64,000 nt of DNA from Streptomyces tsukubensis (GTDB lineage Bacteria; Actinomycetota; Actinomycetes; Streptomycetales; Streptomycetaceae), in the NCBI RefSeq assembly GCF_003932715.1, contig NZ_CP020700.1, positions 3,928,501 through 3,992,500 of the forward strand, written 5' to 3'. The stretch's first letter is position 1; every line of letters begins with the position of its first letter. Below, in pieces: positions 9,149 through 17,588 of this stretch. A model generated the notes under the pieces. The model saw only the letters and a list, made by a program, of their open reading frames with translations. It was not told where the DNA came from and did not search any database. Position numbers and translations under genes: made by a program.

Positions 9149-10099
9149 GTGAGCGACGTCCGAAACGTGATCATCATCGGCTCCGGACCCGCCGGTTATA
9201 CGGCGGCGCTCTACACCGCACGGGCCTCCCTGAAGCCGCTGGTCTTCGAAGGCGCCGTGACCGCCGGTGGTGCACTGATGAACACCACCGACGTCGAAAA
9301 CTTCCCCGGCTTCCGTGACGGCATCATGGGGCCGGACCTCATGGACAACATGCGGGCCCAGGCCGAGCGCTTCGGCGCCGAGCTGATCCCGGACGATGTG
9401 GTCTCCGTCGATCTCAGCGGTGAGATCAAGACGGTCACCGACACCGCGGGCACCGTTCACCGGGCCAAGGCGGTCATCGTCACCACCGGGTCCCAGCACC
9501 GCAAGCTCGGCCTTCCGAACGAGGACGCTCTCTCCGGCCGCGGGGTCTCCTGGTGCGCCACGTGCGACGGCTTCTTCTTCAAGGACCAGGACATCGCCGT
9601 GGTCGGCGGTGGCGACACCGCGATGGAGGAGGCCACCTTCCTCTCCCGGTTCGCCAAGTCCGTGACGATCGTCCACCGCCGGGACAGCCTGCGGGCCTCG
9701 AAGGCCATGCAGGACCGTGCCTTCGCCGACCCGAAGATCGCGTTCGCCTGGGACAGTGAGGTGGCCGAGGTCCACGGCGACCAGAAGCTCACCGGACTGA
9801 CCCTGCGGAACACCAAGACGGGGGAGACCTCCGAGCTGCCGGTCACGGGTCTGTTCATCGCCGTGGGCCACGACCCGCGGACCGAACTGTTCAAGGGCCA
9901 GCTGGACCTGGACGACGAGGGGTACCTCAAGGTCGAGGCGCCTTCCACTCGCACCAACCTCACCGGCGTCTTCGCCGCGGGCGATGTCGTCGACCACACC
10001 TACCGCCAGGCCATCACGGCCGCCGGCACCGGCTGCTCCGCGGCGCTGGACGCCGAGCGTTTCCTGGCCGCACTGGCCGACGCCGAGAAGTCCAACTGA
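9149..10099 (+). CDS. trxB: Thioredoxin-disulfide reductase
   Basis: A 316-residue NADPH- and FAD-dependent enzyme that reduces thioredoxin in the cytoplasm. Visible motifs are the FAD-binding [16 protein letters not shown] at the N-terminus, the redox-active WCATCDG (Cys136 and Cys139), the NADPH-binding [14 protein letters not shown], and the C-terminal FAD motif [11 protein letters not shown]. Length is normal for the low-Mr class. The GTG start is preceded by GAGGAAGAG. It forms an operon with trxA, 74 bases downstream, and is preceded by a SigR-type promoter, so induction by disulfide stress is expected. Confidence 0.98.
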   Translation: MSDVRNVIIIGSGPAGYTAALYTARASLKPLVFEGAVTAGGALMNTTDVENFPGFRDGIMGPDLMDNMRAQAERFGAELIPDDVVSVDLSGEIKTVTDTAGTVHRAKAVIVTTGSQHRKLGLPNEDALSGRGVSWCATCDGFFFKDQDIAVVGGGDTAMEEATFLSRFAKSVTIVHRRDSLRASKAMQDRAFADPKIAFAWDSEVAEVHGDQKLTGLTLRNTKTGETSELPVTGLFIAVGHDPRTELFKGQLDLDDEGYLKVEAPSTRTNLTGVFAAGDVVDHTYRQAITAAGTGCSAALDAERFLAALADAEKSN

Positions 10100-10129
10100 C
10101 CCGAGCAACCCCCCCAGGGTCTGCTCGGG
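10100..10129 (+). terminator. Stem-loop between trxB and trxA
   Basis: CCCGAGCA at 10100-10107 pairs with TGCTCGGG at 10122-10129, with a shorter inner pairing (ACCC/GGGT). There is no following T-run, so it may attenuate or stabilise the mRNA rather than terminate it. Confidence 0.45.
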
Positions 10130-10173
10130 CCGCTCCCCTCACCCCACCCCAGATTGATCAAAGGAGGCCCGCC

Positions 10174-10503
10174 GTGGCCGGCGCGCTGAAGAACGTAACG
10201 GATGCCACCTTCGAAGAAGAGGTCCTCAAGAGCGAGAAGCCCGTTCTGGTGGACTTCTGGGCGGCCTGGTGCGGCCCGTGCCGTCAGATCGCGCCGTCCC
10301 TTGAGGCCATCGCTGCCGAGCACGGCGACAAGATCGAGGTCGTCAAGCTCAACATCGACGAGAACCCGGCCACCGCTGCCAAGTACGGGGTGATGTCGAT
10401 CCCGACCCTGAACGTCTACAAGGACGGCGAGGTCGCGCAGACGATCGTCGGTGCCAAGCCGAAGGCCGCCATCGTCCGCGACCTGGAGAACTTCCTCGGC
10501 TAG
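10174..10503 (+). CDS. trxA: Thioredoxin
   Basis: A 109-residue thioredoxin, the standard length, with the active site WCGPC (Cys33 and Cys36) in FWAAWCGPCRQIAP and the conserved cis-proline segment MSIPTLNVYKDG. It reduces cytoplasmic disulfides and is recycled by TrxB, encoded just upstream in the same operon. The GTG start follows a strong AAAGGAGG ribosome binding site. A parS site and a 17-bp hairpin terminator follow the stop. Confidence 0.98.
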   Translation: MAGALKNVTDATFEEEVLKSEKPVLVDFWAAWCGPCRQIAPSLEAIAAEHGDKIEVVKLNIDENPATAAKYGVMSIPTLNVYKDGEVAQTIVGAKPKAAIVRDLENFLG

Positions 10504-10525
10504 TGAGCGGCGCCCACGCGCCCAT

Positions 10526-10539
10526 GTTTCACGTGAAAC
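10526..10539. other. parS: parS site downstream of trxA
   Basis: Perfect GTTTCACGTGAAAC, inside a 20-bp perfect palindrome (10523-10542). It is placed in the gap between convergent trxA and the GNAT gene, immediately before the terminator hairpin. Confidence 0.94.
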
Positions 10540-10542
10540 ATG

Positions 10543-10580
10543 ACGGAGGGCCGCCACCCGATCGGGTGGCGGCCCTCCGT
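10543..10580. terminator. Bidirectional terminator between trxA and the GNAT gene
   Basis: A perfect 17-bp GC-rich stem (10543-10559 with 10564-10580) with the 4-base loop GATC, followed by TTGTTG on the plus strand. Its position between convergent genes fits termination from both sides. Confidence 0.85.
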
Positions 10581-10590
10581 TGTTGTCCGG

Positions 10591-11208
10591 TCAGAGCGGC
10601 CGTAGTACCGGCTCCTTCTGCACCGCACCGAGCAGCCGGTCCAGAGCCTGCTCGACGTCCTCCTTCCAGGAGAGCGTGTTTCTCAGCTCCAGCCTCAGTC
10701 GCGGATACGAGAAGTGCGGTCGGACCGTCTTGAATCCCACCGCGGTCAGATGGTCGGCCGGGAGAAGGCAGGCGGGCTCCTGCCAGCGGGCATCGCCGAA
10801 GGCTTCGACAGCCTTGAAGCCCCGCCGCAGTACGTCCTTGGCAACGGTCTGCACCAGGACCCGGCCCAGCCCCTGCCCCTGGTAACCCGGGTTGATCCAG
10901 GACGTCATCAGCTGAACGGCGTCAGCGGATACCGGGCTGGTCGGAAAGGCCAGGGAACGCGGCACATAGGCCGGTGGGGCGTAGAGAACGAAGCCGACCG
11001 CTACCTCGTCGACATAGACGACCCGGCCACAGGATCCCCACTCCAGCAGGACCGCTGAAATCCAGGCTTCCTTCTCCAACTCGGGCCGGCCCGCCCTGAC
11101 AGCGGCATCACCGCTGACCGGGTCCAGCTCCCAGAAGACACAGGAGCGGCAGCGCTTGGGGAGGTCCGACAGATTGTCCAGGGTGAGAGGTACCAGCCGA
11201 CGCCCCAT
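10591..11208 (-). CDS. GNAT family N-acetyltransferase
   Basis: A 205-residue acetyltransferase of unknown substrate. The acetyl-CoA binding motif A appears as SWINPGYQGQGLGRVLVQTVAKDVLRRG (Q-G-Q-G-L-G). An N-terminal Cys-containing segment, RCRSCVFWELDP, is typical of this Streptomyces subgroup. It lies 48 bases downstream of parB on the same strand, so it may be the last gene of the par operon. The association with par genes is conserved in Streptomyces (SCO3888 position). A link to chromosome segregation is not shown by the sequence. Confidence 0.85.
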   Translation of the reverse strand: MGRRLVPLTLDNLSDLPKRCRSCVFWELDPVSGDAAVRAGRPELEKEAWISAVLLEWGSCGRVVYVDEVAVGFVLYAPPAYVPRSLAFPTSPVSADAVQLMTSWINPGYQGQGLGRVLVQTVAKDVLRRGFKAVEAFGDARWQEPACLLPADHLTAVGFKTVRPHFSYPRLRLELRNTLSWKEDVEQALDRLLGAVQKEPVLRPL

Positions 11209-11256
11209 AGAGACCGCTCCTCCGTTCCGTCCCCGTCCGCCCGGCCGGCGGCAGCC

Positions 11257-12354
11257 TCAGTCGTCGGTGTCCTGTCCGCCCTGGATGAGCCCCCGCTCCA
11301 GGGCACGGTCCTCACCGGGTGCAAGGGTTCCGAGAATGCGCTCCAGATCCTCCATCGAAGCGAACTCGACGACGATCTTGCCGCGCTTCTGGCCCAGGTC
11401 GACCTTGACCCTGGTCTCGAAGCGGTCGGAGAGCCGGGAGGCGAGATCGGTCAGCGCGGGGGAGACCCGGGCACCGGCACGGGGGCCCTTCTTCGGCTTG
11501 ACCGTGCTCTTGGGGTCGGACCCGAGCAGAGTGACGATCTCTTCAACCGAACGCACCGACAGTCCTTCGGCGACGATCCGGCGCGCCAGCCGGTCCTGCT
11601 CCTCGTGGTCCTCCACCGACAACAGCGCGCGAGCGTGCCCGGCCGTCAGTACTCCCGCGGCCACCCGCCGCTGGACCGTGGGCGCCAGTTTCAGCAGCCG
11701 CAGGGTGTTGGAGACCTGAGGGCGCGACCGTCCGATCCGGTCGGCGAGCTGATCGTGGGTGCAGTTGAAGTCCCGCAGCAACTGGTCGTAGGCGGCAGCC
11801 TCTTCCAGTGGATTGAGCTGGGCGCGATGGAGGTTCTCCAACAGCGCGTCCAGCAGCAGCTTCTCGTCCTCCGTCTCCCGGACGATTGCGGGGATCCGCT
11901 CCAGACCGGCCTCACGGCAGGCTCGCCAGCGACGCTCACCCATGATGAGCTCAAAGCGCTCCGGGCCGGTCTGCCGGACGACGACCGGCTGAAGCAGGCC
12001 GACCTCCTTGATGGAGGTGACCAGTTCTGCCAGGGCGTCCTCGTCGAAGATCTCACGAGGCTGCTGCGGATTGGGCGTAATCGCGTCCAGCAGCACTTCG
12101 GCGAAGTGAGCGCCGGAAGGCGTCATCAGTGCGGAAGTCTCATCCGCTCCGGTGGAGTCGATGGTGGTGTCGAGGGGGACGGCCGCCGACGGCAGGGTGG
12201 CGACCTTGGCCGCTGCGACACCACGCTGCTCGGTCAGCACCGGAATCGCCCCGGGTGAGCTCAGCGTTGCGCCGGAGGAGGCCGGCCTTTCCTGGGGAGC
12301 GCCAGGGATCAGGGCACCGAGCCCACGCCCCAACCCTCTACGTCGCTCGCTCAC
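11257..12354 (-). CDS. parB: Chromosome partitioning protein ParB
   Basis: A 365-residue ParB/Spo0J clamp protein. The CTP-binding ParB/Srx domain shows ITPNPQQPREIFDEDALAEL and the GERRWRA motif (IMGERRWRACREAGL). A central helix-turn-helix (DQLADRIGRSRPQVSNTLRLLKL) binds parS. A C-terminal dimerisation domain contains KVDLGQKRGKIVVEFASMEDLERIL. The first 90 residues are a variable linker. It loads at parS, spreads and organises origins for ParA-driven segregation, which in Streptomyces matters most during sporulation septation. The GTG start overlaps the parA stop (GTGA at 12351-12354). Confidence 0.98.
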   Translation of the reverse strand: MSERRRGLGRGLGALIPGAPQERPASSGATLSSPGAIPVLTEQRGVAAAKVATLPSAAVPLDTTIDSTGADETSALMTPSGAHFAEVLLDAITPNPQQPREIFDEDALAELVTSIKEVGLLQPVVVRQTGPERFELIMGERRWRACREAGLERIPAIVRETEDEKLLLDALLENLHRAQLNPLEEAAAYDQLLRDFNCTHDQLADRIGRSRPQVSNTLRLLKLAPTVQRRVAAGVLTAGHARALLSVEDHEEQDRLARRIVAEGLSVRSVEEIVTLLGSDPKSTVKPKKGPRAGARVSPALTDLASRLSDRFETRVKVDLGQKRGKIVVEFASMEDLERILGTLAPGEDRALERGLIQGGQDTDD

Positions 12355-13427
12355 TGGATACCCTCCGAAATGTTCTGCCGGCTGTTCTCTGTGCCCACAT
12401 GGGCATGGTGCGGGTCGTACTGAAGGCCCACCCCGCGCAGGGCAATCTCACGGGCCGCCTCCAGATAGGACAGGGCGCCGCTGGAACCCGGGTCGTAGGT
12501 CAGCACCGTCTGCCCATAGCTCGGGGCCTCCGAGATCCGGACGGACCGCGGAATGTTGGTCCGCAGTACCTCCTCACCGAAGTGGCTGCGGACTTCGTCG
12601 GCCACCTGGGAGGCAAGCCGGGTCCGGCCGTCGTACATGGTGAGAAGAATCGTCGACACATGGAGCGCGGGATTGAGATGTCCCCGCACCAGATCCACGT
12701 TCCGCAGCAGTTGGCCCAGGCCCTCCAGTGCGTAGTACTCGCACTGGATGGGGATCAGCACCTCGGCCCCGGCGACCAGGGCATTGACCGTCAGCAGGCC
12801 GAGCGACGGCGGACAGTCGATAAGGACGTAGTCCAGCGGCTGCTCATAGGCCTGGATCGCCCGCTGAAGTCTGCTCTCCCGCGCCACCAGCGACACCAGC
12901 TCGATCTCCGCACCGGCGAGATCAATCGTGGCGGGGGCGCAGAAGAGTCCTTCGACGTCCGGAACGGGCTGGACCACCTCGGAGAGCGGCTTGCTCTCCA
13001 CCAGGACGTCGTAAATCGAGGGAACCTCGGCGTGATGGTCGATGCCCAGTGCCGTGGAGGCATTGCCCTGGGGGTCGAGGTCGACCACCAGCACACGGGC
13101 ACCGTGCAAGGCGAGGGAGGCGGCCAGATTGACCGTGGTCGTGGTCTTGCCCACCCCGCCCTTCTGGTTGGCGACCACCATGATCCGGGTCTGCTCGGGC
13201 CGGGGAAGACCTTCACCGGCCCGCCCCAGTGCCTGGACGGCAAGCTGGGCAGCTCGGCCGATGGGGGTGTCATCCATCGGGGCCGGTGTTTCACGTGAAA
13301 CATCGTCTCCGGGCGACTCGGTACGGGGACCGGGGACCGGATCGGTCATCGGTCCCGCGATGTTGGCGTCGGACCGCAAGGATTCACTCTCCTCGACTTC
13401 AGGCTCGCGATGAACAGAGCCTGCCAT
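12351..13427 (-). CDS. parA: Chromosome partitioning ATPase ParA
   Basis: A 358-residue Walker-type ATPase. The deviant Walker A box is NQKGGVGKTTTTVNLAASLA, followed by VDLDPQGNASTALG and DYVLIDCPPSLGLLT (Walker B). The first 105 or so residues (MAGSVHREPEVEESESLRSD onward) are an extension found in Streptomyces homologues. The ATG at 13427 fits that N-terminus, but the frame stays open upstream to 13718 and the ribosome binding site is weak, so the start is uncertain. A parS site (13288-13301) lies within the extension, read as VSRET. It is co-transcribed with parB. ParA positions ParB-bound origins along aerial hyphae. Confidence 0.96.
   Translation of the reverse strand: MAGSVHREPEVEESESLRSDANIAGPMTDPVPGPRTESPGDDVSRETPAPMDDTPIGRAAQLAVQALGRAGEGLPRPEQTRIMVVANQKGGVGKTTTTVNLAASLALHGARVLVVDLDPQGNASTALGIDHHAEVPSIYDVLVESKPLSEVVQPVPDVEGLFCAPATIDLAGAEIELVSLVARESRLQRAIQAYEQPLDYVLIDCPPSLGLLTVNALVAGAEVLIPIQCEYYALEGLGQLLRNVDLVRGHLNPALHVSTILLTMYDGRTRLASQVADEVRSHFGEEVLRTNIPRSVRISEAPSYGQTVLTYDPGSSGALSYLEAAREIALRGVGLQYDPHHAHVGTENSRQNISEGIQ
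13288..13301. other. parS: parS site within parA
   Basis: Perfect GTTTCACGTGAAAC inside the parA coding sequence, in the non-conserved N-terminal extension; read as Val-Ser-Arg-Glu-Thr. Confidence 0.93.
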
Positions 13428-13481
13428 GCTTTCAGGGTCATGAACCAGCGAGGCCCGTGCTTCTGTGGATGAATCCAGCTC

Positions 13482-13490
13482 TGTGGACAA
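13482..13490 (-). promoter_or_regulatory. DnaA box upstream of parA
   Basis: TGTGGACAA, the exact complement of the Streptomyces DnaA box TTGTCCACA, lies 55 bases upstream of the parA start. A weaker relative, TGTGGATGA, is at 13464-13472. It could let DnaA influence parAB transcription; that role is inference. Confidence 0.55.
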
Positions 13491-13576
13491 CTTCGTGACC
13501 CCTCCGAGGGGCCTCCGGTTCCGAATCGGGGCGGCGGCACGCCCGCGGCTGATGATTCCGTGCAGCAGTGAGCGAC

Positions 13577-13590
13577 GTTTCACGTGAAAC
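13577..13590. other. parS: parS site upstream of parA
   Basis: Perfect GTTTCACGTGAAAC in the rsmG-parA gap, 150 bases upstream of the parA start. Bound ParB could also affect parAB transcription. Confidence 0.94.
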
Positions 13591-13653
13591 ACGATGCCCG
13601 GACCATGGAGCGGCGCCCGCACGACACTCCGGCATACGTACGTACGGGAGCCC

Positions 13654-14370
13654 TCAGCGGCGGCGTCGGGTGCGGCTGGTACGGGCGGCCTTGGCGCGCT
13701 TCGCCGCGAATCGCACACCGCCGGGGCTCTCTCCGACCTCTACCCGGACCACGGTGGAGAGGGGGTCGACCAGACCCTCACCGACCTGGAGGACTGACGT
13801 CTCCACCACACCGAGCTTGCTCAGCGCGGCTCGGGCTCCCCGCAGCTCCTCCTCGGCGGTATCCCCCTTGAGCGCCAGCATCTCGCCGTAGGGACGGAGC
13901 AGCGGAACGCCCCAGCCGGCCAGCCGGTCGAGAGGAGCCACGGCCCGGGCCGTCACCACATGAACCGGGGGTACCGTCCCGAGGACTTCTTCGGCCCGGC
14001 CCCGGACCACGGTCACATGGTCGAGCCCCAGCAGTTCGACGACTTCCTGGAGGAAGTTGGTACGCCGCAGCAGCGGCTCCAGCAGGGTGATCTTCAGATC
14101 AGGACGGACCAGGGCCAGCGGGATACCGGGCAGACCCGCACCGGAACCCACATCGCAGACCGTGACGCCCTCGGGCACCACCTCGGAGAGCACCGCGCAG
14201 TTCAGCAGATGGCGCTCCCACAGCCGGGGCACCTCGCGGGGGCCGATCAGACCGCGCTTGACCCCGGCGTCGGCAAGCAGTTCCGCATAGCGCACGGCTT
14301 CCGGAAAGTACTCTCCGAAGACCGTCCGCGCCGCTTCGGGCGCCTGGGGAAGCTCCGCTGCCTCCGTCAC
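13654..14370 (-). CDS. rsmG: 16S rRNA (guanine527-N7)-methyltransferase RsmG
   Basis: A 238-residue methyltransferase (GidB) that methylates G527 of 16S rRNA; loss gives low-level streptomycin resistance in Streptomyces. The SAM-binding motif is VCDVGSGAGLPGIPLALV, followed by EPLLRRTNFLQEVV and VVTARAVAPLDRL. The C-terminus is very basic (RTSRTRRRR). The GTG start at 14370 has GGAAGGA about 8 bases upstream and gives the N-terminus VTEAAELPQAPEAAR; an in-frame ATG at 14394 is less likely. It is separated from jag by a terminator, so it probably has its own promoter. Confidence 0.96.
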   Translation of the reverse strand: MTEAAELPQAPEAARTVFGEYFPEAVRYAELLADAGVKRGLIGPREVPRLWERHLLNCAVLSEVVPEGVTVCDVGSGAGLPGIPLALVRPDLKITLLEPLLRRTNFLQEVVELLGLDHVTVVRGRAEEVLGTVPPVHVVTARAVAPLDRLAGWGVPLLRPYGEMLALKGDTAEEELRGARAALSKLGVVETSVLQVGEGLVDPLSTVVRVEVGESPGGVRFAAKRAKAARTSRTRRRR

Positions 14371-14440
14371 GGGAACCGTCCTTCCGTACCGCACTATCGC
14401 TTCATGGACCGTGGTGGCTGACTATCAGGCTGACAAAGAT

Positions 14441-14469
14441 CGGCCCCGTCTGCGCTACAGACGGGGCCG
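14441..14469 (-). terminator. Terminator downstream of jag
   Basis: Perfect 12-bp stem (14441-14452 with 14458-14469) and a 5-base loop, followed on the minus strand by ATCTTTG. It ends the rpmH-rnpA-yidD-yidC-jag operon. Confidence 0.78.
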
Positions 14470-14484
14470 AGGGAACGATCGGGG

Positions 14485-14997
14485 TCAGGCGGGGAGGACG
14501 ACGACGAAGCGCTGCGGCTCCTCGCCCTCCGACTCACTGCGCAGACCCGCCGCGGCGACCGCGTCGTGCACGACCTTGCGCTCGAAGGGCGTCATCGGCT
14601 GGAGCTTCACCGGCTCACCGGTGTTCTTCACCTCGTCGGCGGCCTTGGCGCCCAGCTCGGCCAGCTCGGTGCGCTTCTTCGCCCGGAAGCCCGCGATGTC
14701 CAGCATCAGCCGACTGCGGTCCCCGGTCTCGCGGTGCACGGCGAGACGGGTCAGCTCCTGCAGAGCTTCCAGAACCTCGCCGTCGCGTCCCACCAGCTTT
14801 TGAAGGTCGCGACCGCCCGATTCACTGATGATCGAGACAGCGGCCCGGTCGGCCTCGACGTCCATGTCGATGTCGCCGTCGAGATCGGCGATGTCGAGCA
14901 GACCCTCAAGGTAGTCGGCGGCGATCTCCCCCTCCTGCTCAAGGCGGGTCAGGGTGTCGCCTTCCTCCGCGGCAGCGGAGATGGTGCCTTCCGTCAC
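14485..14997 (-). CDS. jag: R3H domain RNA-binding protein Jag/KhpB
   Basis: A 170-residue protein with a KH-like domain (VSIISESGGRDLQKLVGRDGEVLEALQELTRLAV) and a C-terminal R3H domain (RLMLDIAGFRAKKRTELAELGAK, PMTPFERKVVHDAVAAAGL). It lacks the N-terminal Jag-N domain of Firmicute homologues. The very acidic N-terminus (DIADLDGDIDMDVEAD) is notable. It binds RNA and in other bacteria helps control cell elongation. Sits 16 bases downstream of yidC in a conserved operon. Confidence 0.93.
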   Translation of the reverse strand: MTEGTISAAAEEGDTLTRLEQEGEIAADYLEGLLDIADLDGDIDMDVEADRAAVSIISESGGRDLQKLVGRDGEVLEALQELTRLAVHRETGDRSRLMLDIAGFRAKKRTELAELGAKAADEVKNTGEPVKLQPMTPFERKVVHDAVAAAGLRSESEGEEPQRFVVVLPA

Positions 14998-15013
14998 GGA
15001 TGGACTCCTTCTA

Positions 15014-16282
15014 CTACTTCTTGGACGACGGGTGCTTGGGGCGCTGCGGGCCCTTGCGCTGTCCGGACTTGGGCTGCTGACGGCCCGAGTTGGCCCGGGG
15101 CTGCTTGGACTTGGCGCTCTGGGACGAATCCTTGCGGAGCGACGGCTTCGACTCGGTGTCGTCGGAGCCGGACTCGTCCTCGGCCGCCTTGCTCGTGGGC
15201 TGCTGTGCAGCGGTGGACTGCCGCTGGGACTTGCTCTGCCGCTTCGGCTGCTGGCGCCTGGTGGTGCCGCCCTCGGCCTCGGTCTCGACGGTCTCGCTCT
15301 TCACGATCGAGCCGTCCGCCTGGGCCGCGAATCCGGCCTTGGCCAGACCGGTGATGAACTTGCGCTCGTTGTCGTTGCGGTCCGCTCCCTTGGCGACAAC
15401 CGCCTGGACGACCTTGCGACGACGGCGGGAACCGATCTCGCCACGCTGCGTGGCGGACTTCAGCAGCCGGGTCAGGTAATGGTCCTGGGCCTTGCTGCCC
15501 GGCGTCGGGTTCTGGTTGATCACGTACATCTGCTGACCCATGGTCCAGACGTTGGTGGTCAGCCAGTAGACGAGGACGCCGACGGGGAAGTTGATGCCCA
15601 TGACCGCGAAGATCACCGGGAAGATGTACATCAGCATCTTCTGCTGCTGCATGTACGGGGTCTTCACCGTCAGGTCGACGTTCTTCTGCATGAGCTGGCG
15701 CTGCGTGTAGAACTGCGACGCCGACATCAGAATGATCATGATTGCGGTGACGACGCGGACATCCGTCAGCGAGGCGTCCAGAGCCTGGACCTTCTCGGGG
15801 CTGTCCGTGAACTTGGCCGCCAGCGGGGCGCCGAAGATATGCGCCTGCCGGGCACTGGCCAGCAGCGGCTCGTTGATGACACCGACGACATCACCGGATG
15901 CGATCTTGGAGAGCACGTAGTAGAGCGCGAAGAAGAACGGCGACTGCGCGAGGATGGGCAGACACGAGGAGAGCGGGTTGGTACCCGTCTCCTTGTACAG
16001 CTTCATCATCTCTTCGGACTGACGCTGCCGGTCGTTCTTGTAGCGCTCCTGGATCGCCTTCATCTTCGGCTGGAGCGCCTGCATGTTCCGCATCGACTTG
16101 ATCTGCTTCACGAAGAGCGGGATCAGGCAGATACGGATGAGGACCACCAGCGACACGATGGACAGTCCCCAGGCCCAGCCCGTGTCGGGGCCGAAGATCG
16201 CCCCGTAGAGCTTGTGGAACTGGACGATGATCCACGAGACGGGCGTGGTGATAAAACTGAAGAGACTGGCAATCGTGTCCAC
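15014..16282 (-). CDS. yidC: Membrane protein insertase YidC
   Basis: A 422-residue Oxa1/YidC insertase. The N-terminal part contains [41 protein letters not shown] with a hydrophilic-groove Arg, the coiled loop [28 protein letters not shown], and further helices up to about residue 235 ([25 protein letters not shown]). Residues from about 300 on are a long Lys/Arg/Ser/Gln-rich tail that probably contacts the ribosome. It inserts membrane proteins with or without SecYEG. Three bases separate it from the yidD stop. Confidence 0.97.
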   Translation of the reverse strand: MDTIASLFSFITTPVSWIIVQFHKLYGAIFGPDTGWAWGLSIVSLVVLIRICLIPLFVKQIKSMRNMQALQPKMKAIQERYKNDRQRQSEEMMKLYKETGTNPLSSCLPILAQSPFFFALYYVLSKIASGDVVGVINEPLLASARQAHIFGAPLAAKFTDSPEKVQALDASLTDVRVVTAIMIILMSASQFYTQRQLMQKNVDLTVKTPYMQQQKMLMYIFPVIFAVMGINFPVGVLVYWLTTNVWTMGQQMYVINQNPTPGSKAQDHYLTRLLKSATQRGEIGSRRRRKVVQAVVAKGADRNDNERKFITGLAKAGFAAQADGSIVKSETVETEAEGGTTRRQQPKRQSKSQRQSTAAQQPTSKAAEDESGSDDTESKPSLRKDSSQSAKSKQPRANSGRQQPKSGQRKGPQRPKHPSSKK

Positions 16283-16285
16283 TAA

Positions 16286-16666
16286 TCAGGCTCCTTGAGC
16301 TTTGGGCGAGGTCTCTGCGGCCGGACTCGGGGGTGCGGAATCCCCTCCCGACGGCACCGAAGGCTCTCCGGAACCGTGCCCGCCCTCTGTGCCGGCATGG
16401 CCGTCCTTGCCCCGCAGGGCATTGCGCAGCATCTCGTGCCACCGTGGACGCTTCCGCGGAGGCACATGATCCACTCCGCCCGGTGACCACGGATTGCACC
16501 GCAGGATCCGCCAGGCGGTGAGCACCGTGCCTTTCACCGCACCGTGCCGGTCGATGGCCGTGTATCCGTAGTGGGAACACGACGGGTAGTACCGGCAGAC
16601 GGGCCCCAGCATGGGGCTGATCGTCCACTGGTACAGCTTGATCAGAGCCAGCAGCGGGTACTTCAT
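16286..16666 (-). CDS. yidD: Membrane protein insertion efficiency factor YidD
   Basis: A 126-residue member of the Haemolytic (DUF37) family. The core [35 protein letters not shown] with the conserved CRYxPSCS motif is followed by [24 protein letters not shown]. The last 45 residues are a charged tail. It aids YidC-mediated insertion. The start overlaps the rnpA stop (ATGA at 16663-16666), showing translational coupling. Confidence 0.96.
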   Translation of the reverse strand: MKYPLLALIKLYQWTISPMLGPVCRYYPSCSHYGYTAIDRHGAVKGTVLTAWRILRCNPWSPGGVDHVPPRKRPRWHEMLRNALRGKDGHAGTEGGHGSGEPSVPSGGDSAPPSPAAETSPKAQGA

Positions 16667-17034
16667 CGCGCGCCCCCTCCCAGGAGCCGCTGAAATGCGG
16701 CGTCCAGGTCCCGGGCCAACTGTGCGTGATCGGCGTCGCCCGCTCCGGGCAGCGCCCGTACGACCACCAGGCTACCGGCGGGAAGCTCGGCGAGCCGGTC
16801 GCGTATCAGATGCCGCAGTCTGCGCTTGACCTTGTTGCGCACGACCGCACCACCCACTGCCTTGCTCACGACGAAACCCGCACACGTCGGGGGAGCGCTC
16901 TCCCCAGGCGCGTGCGGGTCCGGTGAACCGCTGCGTAGATGGACGACGAGAAGGGGGCGTCCGGCCCTGCGTCCCCGTCGTACCGCGGCCGCGAAGTCCT
17001 CGCGCCGCCTCAGCCGATTCTCGGTAGGCAGCAC
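16663..17034 (-). CDS. rnpA: Ribonuclease P protein component
   Basis: A 123-residue basic protein that assists the RNase P RNA in 5' tRNA maturation. The signature [13 protein letters not shown] is present, as are the N-terminal [22 protein letters not shown] and the C-terminal [27 protein letters not shown] start. Lies 18 bases downstream of rpmH, the usual bacterial pairing. Confidence 0.97.
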   Translation of the reverse strand: MLPTENRLRRREDFAAAVRRGRRAGRPLLVVHLRSGSPDPHAPGESAPPTCAGFVVSKAVGGAVVRNKVKRRLRHLIRDRLAELPAGSLVVVRALPGAGDADHAQLARDLDAAFQRLLGGGAR

Positions 17035-17052
17035 GTCATGACCTGTACGCGA

Positions 17053-17190
17053 TCAGGCGGACAGGCTCGCGCGACCCTTGCTGCGGCGAGACGCGAGAAT
17101 CGCGCGGCCGGCACGGGTACGCATGCGCAGACGGAAACCGTGGGTCTTCGCCCGGCGACGGTTGTTCGGCTGGAAGGTGCGCTTGCTCAC
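17053..17190 (-). CDS. rpmH: 50S ribosomal protein L34
   Basis: A 45-residue gene read directly from the minus strand: it begins [20 protein letters not shown], passes through [19 protein letters not shown] and ends ASLSA with a TGA. This is the full L34 length and the universal L34 sequence pattern. GTG start with GGAG nine bases upstream. It is the first gene of the rnpA-yidD-yidC-jag operon and is divergent from dnaA. Confidence 0.98.
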   Translation of the reverse strand: MSKRTFQPNNRRRAKTHGFRLRMRTRAGRAILASRRSKGRASLSA

Positions 17191-17357
17191 TCGGGGGCTC
17201 CAGATGAAGATTCGTAGGTGGCGGGATATCGCCTGGCTGTCACCGTGCGCCCACGAGAAGCTCGCGTTTCGCCCGAGTGCACCGCTTCACAACCACGGAA
17301 AGTGGTCTTTGCCCATCGGAGGCAGGCGGCAGCAGCCATCGACAACTCGACCTGGTT

Positions 17358-17387
17358 ACGGTACGCGCGGCTACGCCATCCGGTCAA
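17358..17387 (-). promoter_or_regulatory. Candidate rpmH promoter
   Basis: On the minus strand TTGACC (17387-17382) and TACCGT (17363-17358) are separated by 18 bases, about 170 bases upstream of rpmH. This fits a vegetative SigHrdB promoter with a weak -10 element. It is a candidate by eye. Confidence 0.4.
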
Positions 17388-17444
17388 ACCAGCCTTCGGC
17401 CGCCCCCCGCTCACCCCGCCGCACAGGGCCCTCTGTGCACAGCC

Positions 17445-17453
17445 TGTGGACAA
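17445..17453 (-). promoter_or_regulatory. DnaA box in the dnaA upstream region
   Basis: TGTGGACAA, a perfect DnaA box on the minus strand, in the 398-base rpmH-dnaA gap, 136 bases upstream of the dnaA start. DnaA boxes at this position are known to mediate dnaA autoregulation in Streptomyces. The rest of the gap shows a TTGACT at 17518-17523 without a convincing -10 element. Confidence 0.7.
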
Positions 17454-17588
17454 CAACTTGAACCACCCGGGTCGCGCTGACTACCTTGGCTGAACTCCGA
17501 ATCTTTCCTTTCTGTCCTTGACTGTCCTTCCCCCACCACCCGGACCACCCCTTCGGCAGCGTGCGGGACCTTCGAGAGAGCGTGGCTC

